From NCBI GenBank assembly GCA_015680685.1, contig MNCI01006929.1:287599-351598 (forward strand): DNA of 64,000 bases, given 5' to 3'. Of the stretch, positions 24,089 to 36,916 are shown piece after piece; position 1 is the stretch's first letter; each line of letters begins with the position of its first letter. Position numbers and translations under genes: made by a program. This DNA comes from Gnetum montanum (Eukaryota > Streptophyta > Gnetopsida > Gnetales > Gnetaceae). The notes under the pieces are model-generated. The model saw nothing but the letters and a program-made list of their open reading frames with translations. It had not been told where the DNA came from and did no database searches.

Positions 24089-24188
24089 TCATTAGCCCAG
24101 GGCTTCCTGGCGTGACTTCTCCGCCTCCCCTTTAACTCCATTACCTTGATGGCTTTTTATAGCCAATTTTAGGGTTAGGGTAATCCAT

Positions 24189-24264
24189 CTTTTTTTTTTC
24201 TAATTTTTATTTTTAATTTTTTTTATTTTTATTTTTTATTTTCTTATTCATTTTTTTTTTAAAT
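24189..24264. repeat. T-rich tract followed by hairpin
   Basis: About 75 bp of almost pure T with scattered A, then the hairpin CCCATGCCAAGCATGGG at 24,275-24,291. On the minus strand this could be the poly-A tail of a retroposed sequence, but no body was recognised. Confidence 0.5.
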
Positions 24265-24291
24265 AAACAAAGGCCCCATGCCAAGCATGGG

Positions 24292-27200
24292 CGTGTTGGT
24301 ACCAACAAATATGAAAATTCTGAAGAGCATCATTATTAGCCTTTTAAGATGGATAAATCATAATGAGTCAATGAAAGATTGGTTAATGTGGTAGACATTG
24401 TACTTATCTTAAAATCATAAATATTTAAAATGCTTTGGTAGTTTGGTTGTGAATTAACTAGTAAAATTATAATCTATAAATATTTAAAATAAATAATTAA
24501 AATGCATTGGTAGTTTGAGTGTAAATTAACTATTAAAATTATAATCTATTAATAATTAAAATTGTAAGAAAAGCCCAAGTACAAGTCCCCTTTACAATAG
24601 AAAAAATGCATTGTTTGTATGATGAGGGATCATGTGTTCAACATATGCAATTGAACTTTTTTGGTATAATGTCTAATAAGAGATATCATAAATGTAATAG
24701 CTATAATATATAATTCAAGATTCTCACAAATCCAGGACTCTTCACATTATTTATTTTGTTGATATATAATGCTATGCAATTCAACATTTGATAGTTTTTT
24801 AGGTCTAGAATCTTTTTCCTCTTTTAAGAGTATAAAAGGGTAGTGATAACCTTTGTGCCTACCATGACTTAAATGTGATGTAATGTTTTTCTTTATTAAA
24901 AACATTTTAGCCCTAACACCTTATAATAACCTAAAATTTGCATAAGTTTACTCACTTAATTTAATGCATAGCTTTAATTATTTAATTTAATATTGTTAAA
25001 TGTATTTCAATAGGTTTAATTTTATAAGTTAAATAATAATATTAAACTATTATCTTACTTATGTAATACAATTTGCTTCTTAAATTATTTTGTTAAAGTT
25101 TTGTATCTTTTGCTTCTTATTGCGATTAATTCTTAGTCATAGATCTTTTCTATCATAGGAGGCTTCATGCATATGGGTTTGGAATGAAAAGAGAGAATAT
25201 CACAAGAATTTTAGATGGAATAGGAAATAAAAGAAATTTTTTTTGAAAGGCTATAATAAATCTTATTTAATTTTTCTTACATGATGTTACCCTACTTTGT
25301 TCTGGATTTTGCACTCTTCCTTTATTCTCCTTGAATTTTTTCTATTATTTTATTATTTTTATTATTAAGCCAAGATTCTATGAATTTTTTTGCCTTTTGG
25401 GGTTTTTTATATAAAAATTTATATTGTAATTCTAAATCCTCTTTTATCTTTTTGGTAAACTTTTGGAATATGTGGAACCTTTTCCCATGTTGGTTCTCAA
25501 GAAATTTATGATTATTTTAAATTAGTCCTTAGTACAAAATAGAATTTTAGAGAAGTTTTAAAGAGCTTTGGCTATTTTGGAGGGATTTTTGGATATTTTG
25601 AAATTTGGAATATAAAAAAAATGATGAAATAACATACATAATAATAAGATTTACTCAGTTGGTAGTAGAAATTGTAAATCTTGAAATGCCCTTGTCTACA
25701 TGTAGTAGTGAAGTATTTCTTAGTAGGTCCCACCCCATAGTAACAAGTGTTACGATAGAATATGCTAAGACCTAACCTTTAAAAATTCTTGTATTAAATA
25801 TAAAATATTTAGATATTTGGAACTTTTATGATATTTCTAAATTTTCAACTATTTTTAAATATTTAATTAGAAACCTTACTTGGTCCATATCCTTAAATTT
25901 TTCACCCAAAGCTTATATTCTCCATGGATAGGAAAATAAAATAATCTTTTTTTACATGAGTGATTTTAATTCCTCATGCATTCTAATATAGAGCACCCAA
26001 AGTAGCCAAGGAAACTTTAGAAGAAGGATGTGGGATGACAAGTGGCTTAATTTTGTCAAGAAAGGGCCCTTTAGGCTTTGAAAATAATTTCTATATATTT
26101 TGTATCTGTAAAAATAGAAAACTCGCACTCATTCTAGATATTTGAGTCATGTACTTATTTTTATGAATAAATAATAAAATATGATAGTTAATAAATTGAT
26201 GACTTTGCTATCTTATCTAAAACATCACAAGGATCATTTTTTATTTTAATGCATTTTAGGAAAAAATAATGATATTTTATTAAATATTATTATTTTTAAT
26301 ATTTTATTAATTCTAAACATAAATAACGTAATTTCTAGAAATCTAATTAAGGTAAAAAATTTATTTTTGGAATCATCTTTTTGCATTTCTTTCCAATGAT
26401 GCATTTTCTTTTTACATTTACTTTTGAAATGAAATGAAATGAAGCTTTATTATGTTCGAAGACCCATAGGATCTATTAGATACATATTACATTTTTATAG
26501 GAAATAAAGATAGACTCTACAAATTGACTAAGCAGCAATGGGGGCATAAAAAACAAATCATACAGGTTTTTATTTTTTTTATTTTTTGTAACATTATAAG
26601 CCTATCTCAAATGGATATTCACAACATAAGAAAAAATACATGTAACTCATCTTCAAGGGCTCCTGATTTACTATAACACCCTCCTTCCTACCCTAAGGAC
26701 AAAGAGCTTTATGTGGGGTAACAACAGATGCCAACAGTTGGTCATGATAGAGTAATGAAATCATTTCATTCTAATGTAGCAAAGAGAAGTATGGTTAAGC
26801 CATGACCAAGAGGAAGAAGAGATTAAAAGATAAAATAATGGAAACAAATTATCTCTTTTAATATTAAGATGAATATATATATAAGTAATTTAAATTATAA
26901 GAATCCACTAAAAGAAATATTACATTAATGACATTTTAAATTCCATAATTATCTCATCCAAAACATCTTACATAAAGGAATATGATAAGTTTTCATCTAC
27001 TATAAAAATCCAAGCACGTGAATCAAATCGATATACATCTACTTATAAAATATTAATTATAATTCCAAATGACATATCATTTCATCATGCATTATGAACA
27101 TCTCCAACGTACCACATGTACTCCCTACTCTTCCTAGCTTGAAATATTTATAGATAAAACAAAAATGTCAACTACTACTAAGTGAGCAACCATGGCACTA

Positions 27201-27560
27201 TCTTCTAGTTGAATCATCAATAGGTCTCATGAGGGCTAGATAGGGCATGGAAACCTACAAAAGAATTAATGTAAAGTATATCCAAACATACAACTACTAC
27301 AACATCCAAGATCATCCATCAACATGCAACTAAGAAATCCACAAACATGCCAAAAACTCATTGCCACACAATTATCCATCAAGAATGGGATCAATCCATT
27401 TGACCATTACAATGGTCCAAAACCAACATCGATCCACTCCACCCATCAACCGAGCAAACAAGGAGGCTAGCATGTACCATACTTAATGTCAATGTATATC
27501 AAGTTGTCATGAATACTTTCGAATTTCTGAATCAAAGTTTTCAAAAAAATATCAAATTAG
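24292..27560. other. AT-rich repeat-derived DNA, no gene
   Basis: Contains a diverged tandem duplication of about 75 bp at 24,412-24,555 (tatttaaaatgc.ttggtagttt...attataatctat). An LTR-like start, tataacaccctcc, is at about 26,673, loosely similar to 11,444. A short tandem of tgaaa lies at about 26,425-26,442. No coding signal was recognised on either strand. Element A begins immediately to the right after CATAC. Confidence 0.4.
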
Positions 27561-27565
27561 CATAC

Positions 27566-28376
27566 TGATGAGTAGCAAGGTACCCCTATGCCTAACCATA
27601 TGAATCATTAAGGCATTACATGTGATCAGGTCAAATTTTGTGGACCTATAGTTATCTAATGCACTAGCTCTTCTAGAAAGTGAGATGGGCATTGAGAACA
27701 TTTGTTGTCTTCCCAACTACACTTGTGAGGTTCAAAGGTATGGTTTAAGTGTAATTGAGGTATATGATTTTTATTACTTCATATTTTATAGATTTGATCA
27801 CCTACAACAAGAATGAAGAGTAGAGTAATTTAAAATGTAACTTGTTTCTTGCCTATCTAGCCTAACATAAGTAACTGCCCCACTTTTATGAACACATATA
27901 GCACTACTAGGCTACCAAGCATTAACCGTTGTTGGGTTACCAAGTACTATATGAATGCTTGAAGTGGTTGTGCTCATGTTCATTAACAACTAGAAATAAA
28001 TTGCTTAACCCCAATGCATTAAAGTAAAGTGCATAAAAATAAAATGTAATAAAGAAAATATTAAGTTATTCTCAATGCTGCAAGGATTGTCAAAAGATTT
28101 CATTATATTCCCATCACACTCTTGTGCTCAGGTACATTAGTGCTCGAACAAAGAACTATACACACTTAGACTCCTCTGTGGGCACTCGGAAAATATTGTA
28201 ACTTTGAGGAAATGAAATTCCAAGAGCTTCACTACTCGAAAACTAAACTGAAAACTAACTATAGACTGGAGCCCTGGTGTGGTATTTATAGCCTTGGGGC
28301 ATACACCCTGATGTCAAATCCAGGCCCTAACATCGCATATGCAATGCTGCGGTAGACATCAAACAATGATTCATCA
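27566..28376 (-). repeat. 3' LTR of element A
   Basis: Starts (minus) TGATGAATCATTG and ends CTACTCATCA next to the CATAC target duplication. The TATA box TATAAATA is at 28,283-28,290 (plus strand tatttata). The polypurine-like GGAGGTA lies just inside the element at 28,377-28,383. Similar to 36,917-37,721 along its whole length. Confidence 0.9.
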
Positions 28377-28623
28377 TACCTCCATGACTAAATGAAAACT
28401 TGTCCTTGAGTGAAGAAGAGGAGGAATAAGTTCTTTGCAACACAACATACTAAGTAGGTATGGGATTATTAACTGACATTACAAATTGACTCAAATGAAA
28501 TAGATAGACTCTGAGTGCCTAGGTGTACAAAATTACAATTTTTACAACATTGGGTGTTCATGAAAAGAGGAGTGAATACCTTGGAGAATATTAACATCCA
28601 ACACCTCTTAGCAGTAGAAGAAT

Positions 28624-28624
<1 letters not shown>

Positions 28625-28659
<35 letters not shown>

Positions 28660-28660
28660 A
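28625..28660. repeat. GA microsatellite
   Basis: A run of agagag with one interruption, inside the 3' non-coding part of element A. Confidence 0.9.
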
Positions 28661-29292
28661 GAGATCCAACAATCATCCTTGGTGAAGATAGTCCCACTTC
28701 CAGTCCATGCTTTCCACTACAATCACAATAGAATCATGAAATAGTATGCAATGTGTAACACATAGTGGTAAAATGCCTAGTCTTGTTAGTGGTTACACTT
28801 GGCTAAGTTGTGATTGTGGTAAATTGGTTTCTTTAGTAATGCTAGCAGGGAGTCTAACAAATAGGGTAAAATAGATAAGTAGTCCATTAAATGAAAAAAA
28901 TTTTAAGACATGGAAATATTTGAATAGGGTATAAGAATTCACAATAATGAAAAGAAGAATTCATTGAAAACTATTATGAAGATGTGTACAATTGGTCGTC
29001 ATTGATGGGATAAACAAAAGAGAATTTGATTGTAAGAGTGTCTAAGGGTAAAGAACTTAACTAATCCAACCAAAAGATATGCAAGTGGATCCTCACCAAA
29101 GCAGGCATAGGCCTTTTTGACCTTGCATAACTTCAAACCAAAGAGTTTGTGGGCTTCGTGAATGATTAATGGTTACAGAAGGTTAAGTACAAAAACCTAG
29201 AAGAAATTAACTAAGAATTCTAACACATCAAACCAGGACATCGAACCAAAACATAAAATCGATGGTGAGGTGAGTTATGAAAAGCATAAATG

Positions 29293-29294
<2 letters not shown>

Positions 29295-29342
<48 letters not shown>

Positions 29343-29406
29343 AGAGAGGGAGAGAGAGAGAGAGACAGAGAGAGAGAGAGACAGAGAGAGAGAGAGACGG
29401 AGAGAG
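29295..29406. repeat. Long GA microsatellite
   Basis: More than 100 bp of GA with ggga and gaca interruptions. It makes long Arg-Glu and Leu-Ser open frames on the two strands that are not genes. Confidence 0.95.
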
Positions 29407-29661
29407 GAATGAAGTTCCTAATTACAGTCACATGAAGTCCCTTGTGGATTTTATGGTTAAATTACCTGATAGGATCCATCCTTAGTCCAGATCAAAACCA
29501 AGCATGTTCAATGACTTTGCATTGACATTCTAAGACTAATACATCCCCTGAGACACAAGAGTGCTCCCATAGAACAACCATCATTTCAAATTAGAGAAGA
29601 AGTAGGAAGTGAGGAAGGGCCTTAGTTAGACAAGACTAGTCCCATAACCACTACTTGTAGC

Positions 29662-29912
29662 CCATTTATTCTATCTAATGGGTGTGCTTTGAATTCCCAT
29701 TTTTTTTTGAAATAGAAACCACACCATGTAAAGACACATGCATTTATTTTGTCCAAGGGTATGCTTTTAATCCTCATATTTTCTATTTTTTTTCTTTTCT
29801 TGATGAGAACCATACCACGTAAAGATGTATGCATTTATTTTGTCCAAGAGGTGTGCTTTGAATTCTCATCATTTTTTTCTGATGAGAACCATACCATGCA
29901 AGGACTTATTCA
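29662..29912. repeat. Tandem repeat, three units, in element A
   Basis: Three units of about 70-95 bp, each with gtgtgcttt.aattc.cat, a T run, a gagaaccataccacg-type block and a capped tttat. Element B has two units of the same repeat at about 54,862-55,025. Confidence 0.8.
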
Positions 29913-30540
29913 ACTTCTTTTTATTGGATGACACAAAATGGTAAGAAATTTATGAAAACAAACATGCACCCAAGCAAATAGAAAAGCACAAAAATAATAA
30001 ATCCCCTTGAAGCCACACCCTATCCACACCTTTAAATCCTTCCCAATTTTAGAAACTACCAAAGTCATAAATTTATTAGAGTTTTATTAATGAAAAAGGA
30101 ATTGCACGTTTCCAAAACAAGGAAAACCATAGAGTTTGTGAATGAGTGGATGCTATGGACTCAGTGCCTGTTACATGAAAAGAAACCATCTCCTAATTAT
30201 CCGTAATGAAATTGAAAGCCAAAAATTAGACACCAACAATCAAATAAAAATAATACATACCACCATCAAGTAATGCATTACCAATGTACTTGGCACTTAT
30301 TAACAAAAAGTTAGAAAATCACACCAAATAAAAGAAAATATAAAAAGAAAGTGTAAAATGTTCAAGAAATATCAAATGTACTAATGATGGTGCAAAACAA
30401 AAATTAAAAATGATTAACAACATGAAAACAAAAATATGTAAAATAAAGAATGCATAAAACAAAAAGTTGTAAAACAAAAAATATCTAAAACAAAAAATTT
30501 GAAAAAATTGAGGAGCCACTTATATGATTAACATGAGTAG

Positions 30541-31910
30541 CCATCTCTCCCATGACTAAGTTGAGAGGAGGAGATCTGAAATATTGAGCATGGTTTTCCA
30601 TTTAATGAGGTGCTTGTTATGTTAGTTGGTGTATGCTCATGGAAAGGTTTAATTTGTTAGATGTTGACTAGATATTTCTTATTTGGGCTCTTAGATTTAT
30701 GGATCATCATGGTCCTAGAAGGAAAAGTCTTATAAATGATGTAAGGTCTTTCCCACAATGTTTAAAACTTAGTTTGTTGAGGTACATCTGGGGGGTTCAA
30801 GTAAAGAACCTTGTCTCTTGGTTGAAATTTGACTCTTCTAATTTTTAGGTCATGAAATTTTTTGTCATAGGCCTTATACAACTCATTAGATGATAGGGCC
30901 ACTAATCAATTTTCATCTAGCAAGTTGAGATTCATTAGTTTTTCTTTTTGGGCTAGACTCAAATCAAGGTTAAGGTCACAAGCTATTGAAAGTGTACGAA
31001 GTTTAGATTGAATAGGAAGTATTAGTAGTTTGTCGTACACAAGCTCATAAGGAGAGTAGGCTATAGGAAGTTTCCAAGTTAAGTAGTAGGCCCAAAGGGC
31101 ATCATTCAGTTTTGTGCTTTAGTCCTTCCTATACTTGTTAATAGTTCTTGTTAGTATCCTTGTGATTTCCCTATTGGTAACCTCAACTTGATCATTAGCT
31201 TGGGCATGGTAAGGTGTTGTGAGTTTATGTTCAACCCCTAAGTGTTGCATGAGCTTTTGAAAAGTAGTGCCTATAAAATGAATTCCATTATCAAAAATTA
31301 ATGCATGTGGCATACCAAACCTATTTACAACATTTTTTTGTACAAACTGAGCAGCAGTAGAGGATGTACAGTCGATGACAACTAGTACTTCTACCCATTT
31401 CATATAATAGTCAACAACAACTATGATGTACATCTTTCCATTTGACATGGGCATGATGGGACCCATGAAGTCAATGCCCGAGATGTCGAATGGTTTTAGT
31501 GGTTGAATCCATTATTGAGGTCCCTCCATTCAAGTAGTCATTCCACCATCTTGTTAACATCATTCACAAGAGTAAACATAATGGTGAGCACCCCTCAAGA
31601 GTGTTGGCTAGTAGTACCCTACCATCAGGATTTTAATGGATGTGCATCTCCCAGCATAATGTCCTCCACAAGGACCTTAATGAGCATCTTGAAGAATGCA
31701 TAGTTAATTAGCATTAGAAACACACCAATGAATGAGGTCATTAATGCACACCTTGTAGTGACATCCATTGATTTCCATGAAGTTCTTTACCTAGTGAAGA
31801 AACTATTGTTTTTTTTGGTTGTCCAACCCTTGTGGCATCTCCTGAGTGAGAAGATAGGTGAGAATGCTATCATAGCATTTTGGCTCATTGGGCATTTGTT
31901 TAGTTACTAG
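30541..31910 (-). pseudogene. Integrase of element A
   Basis: The core is open at 31,466-31,119. The first catalytic Asp lies in VVVDYYMKW, the second in FDNGIHF, and the Glu position after HAQANDQVEV, matching the DD35E pattern. GPIMPMSNGKMYI opens the core as in plant gypsy elements. The zinc-binding part lies upstream (31,910-31,520) and is broken by stops. The C-terminal part runs down to about 30,600. Integrase would insert the DNA copy; this one is not intact. Confidence 0.85.
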
Positions 31911-33260
31911 CTCAGCAAAGAGGAGTTCATCAAGAAACATGTCAAAGAGTGAGCTTTCTTTCTCTTTGTCATCCCATCGCAATTGAGACAAGTGATCAAC
32001 GACCACATTCTTAGTGCCATTTCAATATACCATTGTAAGATTGAATTCCTATAAGATCACTAGCCATCATATGACACAGGGGCTCACTGTTGGCTTGTCC
32101 ACTAGGAAGCAGATGGTGCTATGGTCTATGTGCACAAACATCTTGTATCCAAGCACATAATGCTTGAACTTCTCTAGAGCAAACACCACTACCATCAATT
32201 CTTTTTTTATGGTGGTGTAGTTCAGCTGTACATCCACAATGCTTTGATTGGTATAATGGATATAGCATGGAATTTTTTGTCATCTAACTATGTCAACACA
32301 GCTCCCAAGGCATAATTTTATGCATCTTTCATGATATGAAATGGCCTGGTAGGATTGGAGTTTCTACAAGCTTCTCTTTTACTTTCTAGAATGCTTTTTT
32401 ACATTCTGTGGTCCAAACAAAAGGAGCATCTTTCTTTGTTAGCTTGACCAATGATTTTGTGATCTTAGGGAAATTCTCTATGAATCACCGATAGTAGCTA
32501 GTATGTCCAAGGAATGACTTAACATCTTTAACTATTTCTAGTTGGTGGGTTATTCCTTGGATGACCCTTATTTTCTTAGGGTCTACCTCAATTCTTGCTT
32601 GTGAGATTCTATGCCCTAGTATAATGCCCTCTTGGACCATGAGGTGATTTTTCTGCCAATTGAGTCATAAGTTGGTTTCAACACTCCATTTCAACACTTG
32701 CTCAAGGTAGTCCAAGGCTTGCTTAAATGTAGCTCTATAGGTGGAGAAGTCATCTATGAAGACTTCCACACCACTACTGATATGCTATTGAAAAATACTT
32801 AGGACTAGGCATTGGAATGTGGTAGGTGCATTACATAAACCAAATGGCATCTTGTGAGATGCAAAAGTTCCCCAAAGACTCATGAACATATTCTTTTCCT
32901 AGTGTTGTGATGAAATTTAAATTTGGTTATGGCCATCATAACCATCTACAAAACTGTAGTAACAATGTCTAGATATTGTTTTAAGCACCTATTAAAAAAA
33001 TGGAAATGGAAAGTAATCTTTAAATGTTGCCATGTTCAACAGCCTAAAATTGATGTAGACCCATCACTTGCAACCTTTCTTTGGCACAATTACAAGTGGG
33101 CTAACCCACTTGCTATTTGCAATGGGATAGATGAACCCCACCTTGAGGAGTTGCTCAATTTCTTCCTTGATAATTTTCTTAAACTTGGTGTTTAACTACC
33201 TCTGTAGCTATTGTTTTGACATCATGGCTAGGTCAGTGTAGATGTGATGTTGGCATATCC
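31911..33260 (-). pseudogene. Reverse transcriptase and RNase H of element A
   Basis: Reverse transcriptase motifs in order on the minus strand: WVSPL and a VPKK block (about 33,120-33,070), MPFGLCNAPTTF (about 32,870-32,825), and the catalytic box VFIDDFS (about 32,770-32,740). RNase H follows at about 32,340-32,050 with ALEKFKHYVLGYKMFVHIDH. Stops and frameshifts are frequent. The spacing is normal for gypsy pol. Confidence 0.85.
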
Positions 33261-34300
33261 TAGGATCAATCCCTGTGAGTTCAAGATATGACCAAGGTAA
33301 AGCTACTGACCATCTTTAAACTACTTTCAATAGCATATTTTTCTGTTCTGAAGAAAGTTTTACATTGATTATAACCAACTTCCCATTTTTCAAAAATACA
33401 TATTTCATTCTAGCCGGTATCATCATTTAAGGAGCTCTTGTTTGAATTTTTTAGGAATTTTTGACTCTCCCTAGCAAGTATCATCATTTGTCATTAGAGA
33501 GTTGGTGATGAACTTGCTCTAGTTCATCCATGCCTATGACATATGCATATGTTAGGCTCTTAGCTGGTTCCATGTAAAGTGTGCTACTTTCCAAATCAAC
33601 AGTCACCCACTGGGTGTCCTCCTATTTTGTGGCTACTAGATACAAACACCTTTGAATTTCTTCTTCTGATGCATACTGCTTACATGCAGAGATAGTTGCT
33701 TGCTTTACAGCCCAAAGTTTCTACACACAATTGCACCCTGTATCGCTATATGCAATGCATGGAACTCTCTTCTTCTTAATATTTTCAAATGTGTTTTCTT
33801 TAGATATCTTTAGGGAAATATCTTTGATGCCCATTCTGGCATCGATCGTGCTCATCCATGCCCTTCCCATTTTGATTGAAGAATTCCATTTTTAGTTCTC
33901 CACCTTGATTACTAGGAAATTGGCAGGATAAGACCACCCACAAATTGTGGTCACAATGTCTTCTACCAATCCTAATGGAATAGTGATGGATTAGTTTGCC
34001 AATTTCAATCTTATGTTGCTTTTCTTAAAAGGAGGTAGGTTCCAGGTAGTGTACATCTCATGAGAAATTAAATTAACACTAGAACCGAAATCAAGAAAAT
34101 CGTTGCATGGTTCATTCCCAAAAATCTACAAGTAAATTAGAGGACTTTTAGGATCAACTAATTTCTTGGAAAGGTTTCCTACATAGATCTAATTAGACAC
34201 AATATGAGTGAGCATTATAGTATGGATCCTTGGCAAATTTTGGTTTGAAGGAGGCCTGAAGGTATTTTGTATGGAGGAGAAGACAGATGCAAGGTTGTCA
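33261..34300 (-). pseudogene. Protease region of element A
   Basis: The protease active-site region reads LDFGSSVNLISHEMY at about 34,095-34,050. The same motif occurs in B (LDFGFGVNLISHDMY) and in the plus-strand relic at 11,300. The rest, up to the reverse transcriptase, is the protease C-terminal part and linker. Broken by stops. Confidence 0.75.
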
Positions 34301-36757
34301 ACCATAGGTGTAGGTGAAGGCTTAGGTGGACTATGGGATTAAAAGGAAGGCATTTTCTTTGATTTGGCATTCAACACCTCCAATTGATTATTTGGTTGTA
34401 GATTAATAGCCCTTGTAGCATTGCATTGTTGTTGTTGAGTAGGCAGTTCACCCTACATTTGTGGACCAAGCAGTAGTTATGCAATTGGAGGAGGAGTGTG
34501 TGTAGAGATAGGAGGAGGAAAGGGATGAGAGGTGGTATCCATTCTTTCATGTGGTGAATGAACTCAATAATAATCTAAAGAGTGGTAGTGAGGCTGAAAA
34601 TTAGAAATGTGACTAAAGGAGTCATGTGGAGACATGGGTTACTGCATGTGGTAACCATATGGATGAGGCTACTAGTAAGAGTACTATTGTCTTAGCGGTG
34701 TCAGCACCCATGATTGTGGTTGCTACCATTGTTGATACTATTCATATGGTTGCAGTGGAGCTCCACCTCGATAATATGGTTATTACTAGTGAAACTGTCT
34801 AAGATTACATTGAGGATAAGTTAACCTTCTAGATGTTTGCCTTTGTGTAAGTCATGGATATAAGGCATACACCCTAGACTACTATAGATGTGACACAATG
34901 GGGAAGCATCCATTAGGATGTTCATACTAATAGATGTTACATCCATGATCATCATTTGATTCACTGTTTACAACCTCTTCTATTTCAGCAATCTTACCCT
35001 TACCTTTATAATATGCACGTTCAACTTCCTTGTGCCTCCTATGCTCATGCTCACTACTTTGTTCTTTGGACTTCTTAGTAATTTTGAGAATAGCTTGGAA
35101 TCTATTATCCATTAAGTCCCTTAATTGATCAACCTTGGTTGTAAGTTTAAACTAGAATTGTTGGAGTGGCAAGGATTTCTTATGCATCCCCTCATCAAAT
35201 ATGGACTCATCCTCACTTTCATAGAATCAAACCTCCCTCTTGCAAATGGAAGGATCATGGTTATACTCTTATGCACTTTCTTGTTTTCTTAGTTCATCCT
35301 CCTCTTTGGTGACTTACTCAATTAATCTTTGTATCTAATAGGTAGTTAGTTCTAACAATCGTCCTTGGGCATAGGCACCAAGGGTTTTTCTCATTTCATT
35401 ACAAAGCCCATCTACAATGTGGTGAAGTTAATTCAATTGAGATAATCATGGCTAGGACATTTGTGTGCCAAGGCATAGTATTAACCAATAGTGGCATCCA
35501 AACGTTCATGTGTTCCCTGTTTCCACCATTGAATTTTCTTCCTTAAGTTGGACACTCTAGAGTATGTTTGATACTTATCATTGAACAACTCAAGCATGGT
35601 ACTCCATCGTCTAATAGATTTTGGCTCTAAGGATCAATACCAGTTTTCTGGTTCTTTGATAAATGTCTTGGGGAACAACTTTAGTTTCTAACACTCATTC
35701 TCTATGTTTTGCAAGGCATATGCATCTTGGAAATCTTGAAGATGATTTTGTATATCATAGTTATATCCTCTTTCAAATTGAGGAATATTGTTCATGTTTA
35801 ATCGTTTGATCTGACTATCCTTCACATGCCTTGTTGGAATTCTAACTACCTCTACAATGTTAAACATACTTCAGGTAGCAAATAGAGGCTCATTGAGCCT
35901 TGATCATGGTGCTAATGATGGCCTCTACTACACCTTAATTCATGGTGATATGCCTCTCTTAAACGTTTGCACCCTTGATCTTGTCTATCTTGACGGTTCC
36001 TTTGGTTATTTTGCTCATTTCAGTCATTTTGTTCATCTTGATTACCTCCATCACGGTCTTGCCTTCTACGATCATGGTTAGAGACAAAAGAAGAAGAAGA
36101 TGACAAAGGGGAAGAGAAAGAAGAACCAGCATCATCACAATGCCTACTACCACCTCTTCTATGATTGCGACCACGATCACAATCATGCTACTTATTTGCA
36201 TCCCTATCTTGACTTGCCTCTTTGTATCCTTCTTTATCATTGAATGCCTTATCGCTAGAATCAGGATTGTGAATAATGGAATGCAAATTCTGATTTCCTC
36301 CATCACCAAAGTCAAAAAAAGAAGTTTCATTGAATGGAAAACCCCCAAAGAAGGATTCACCACTAGCATGTTGGTACAATAGGAATGGAGAATCATTAAG
36401 CCCTATTTCCTTCGAAAATTCATAGTGCTACTCTAGCTGTCGATCTTGTAGACATTGTGCTTCAATGGGATGATAATCCCTAGCATCAACATCTTTCACA
36501 ATATACTCCCCATGGTGGTTTTGAAGACCACATCATGCAAGTATTTGATAGAGCGTTGTAAGAGCAGCACAATCGAGTGGCAACACAATATTGCCCTCCA
36601 TGTCATGCCATTGCAACTATTCATCCTGGTGTAGGATGAAGGTGAAGTTTGGCACATGCTCATCAAGATGAGTATATATAATTCGATATTGTTGAGGCTT
36701 TGGTGGATTAACTCTATTAGCCTTAGGTAGAGAAGCGCTCTTGTGAGAAGAAGACAT
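34301..36757 (-). pseudogene. gag of element A
   Basis: Starts at ATG 36,757-36,755 (MSSSHKSAS), about 140 bp inside the 5' LTR; B's gag also starts MSSS. It contains FTFILHQDE near the start and an open stretch at 36,379-36,188 (GESFFGGFPFNETSFFDF). An Arg/Asp/His-rich part follows, then the conserved gag core near 35,790-35,400, and a zinc-knuckle-like YEHPNGCFPIVSHL at about 34,920-34,880. Numerous stops and frameshifts. Confidence 0.75.
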
Positions 36758-36895
36758 TTTCAATTAGTAAATAAAAAATCACTATGGCCTTTGACAATTG
36801 TTGTAGTAATGGTAAAATAGGATATGACTCTAAGGTTTGTTCCAACGATTTAAATACTTCCATTAGATCCTAGATAGCACACAAAATAACAAAAT

Positions 36896-36916
36896 GATCC
36901 CTAGGAATGACACTAA
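36896..36916 (-). promoter_or_regulatory. Primer-binding site of element A, tRNA-Asp type
   Basis: Minus strand TTAGTGTCATTCCTAGGGAT directly after the 5' LTR. It differs from TTGGCGCCGTTGCCGGGGAT almost only by transitions (one G-to-C), as expected from methylated-cytosine decay. Confidence 0.75.

Larger units (their letters stand above)
28377..30540 (-). other. 3' non-coding part of element A
   Basis: Between integrase and the 3' LTR. It shares blocks with B (54,310-55,030), such as gagtttgtgggcttcgtg and cataacttcaa, but lacks the extra ORF that B carries at 52,310-53,524. Open frames here come from GA/CT runs or repeat units and are not genes. Confidence 0.7.

Noticed and set aside
24275-24291. 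Helitron 3' end
   Set aside because: A hairpin is present but no CTRR terminus follows at the expected distance.
29228-29485. Open frames of Arg-Glu and Ser-Leu repeats on both strands
   Set aside because: Produced by the GA microsatellite inside element A's non-coding part.
31503-33195. Plus-strand open frames across element A as genes
   Set aside because: Antisense of reverse transcriptase, RNase H and integrase.
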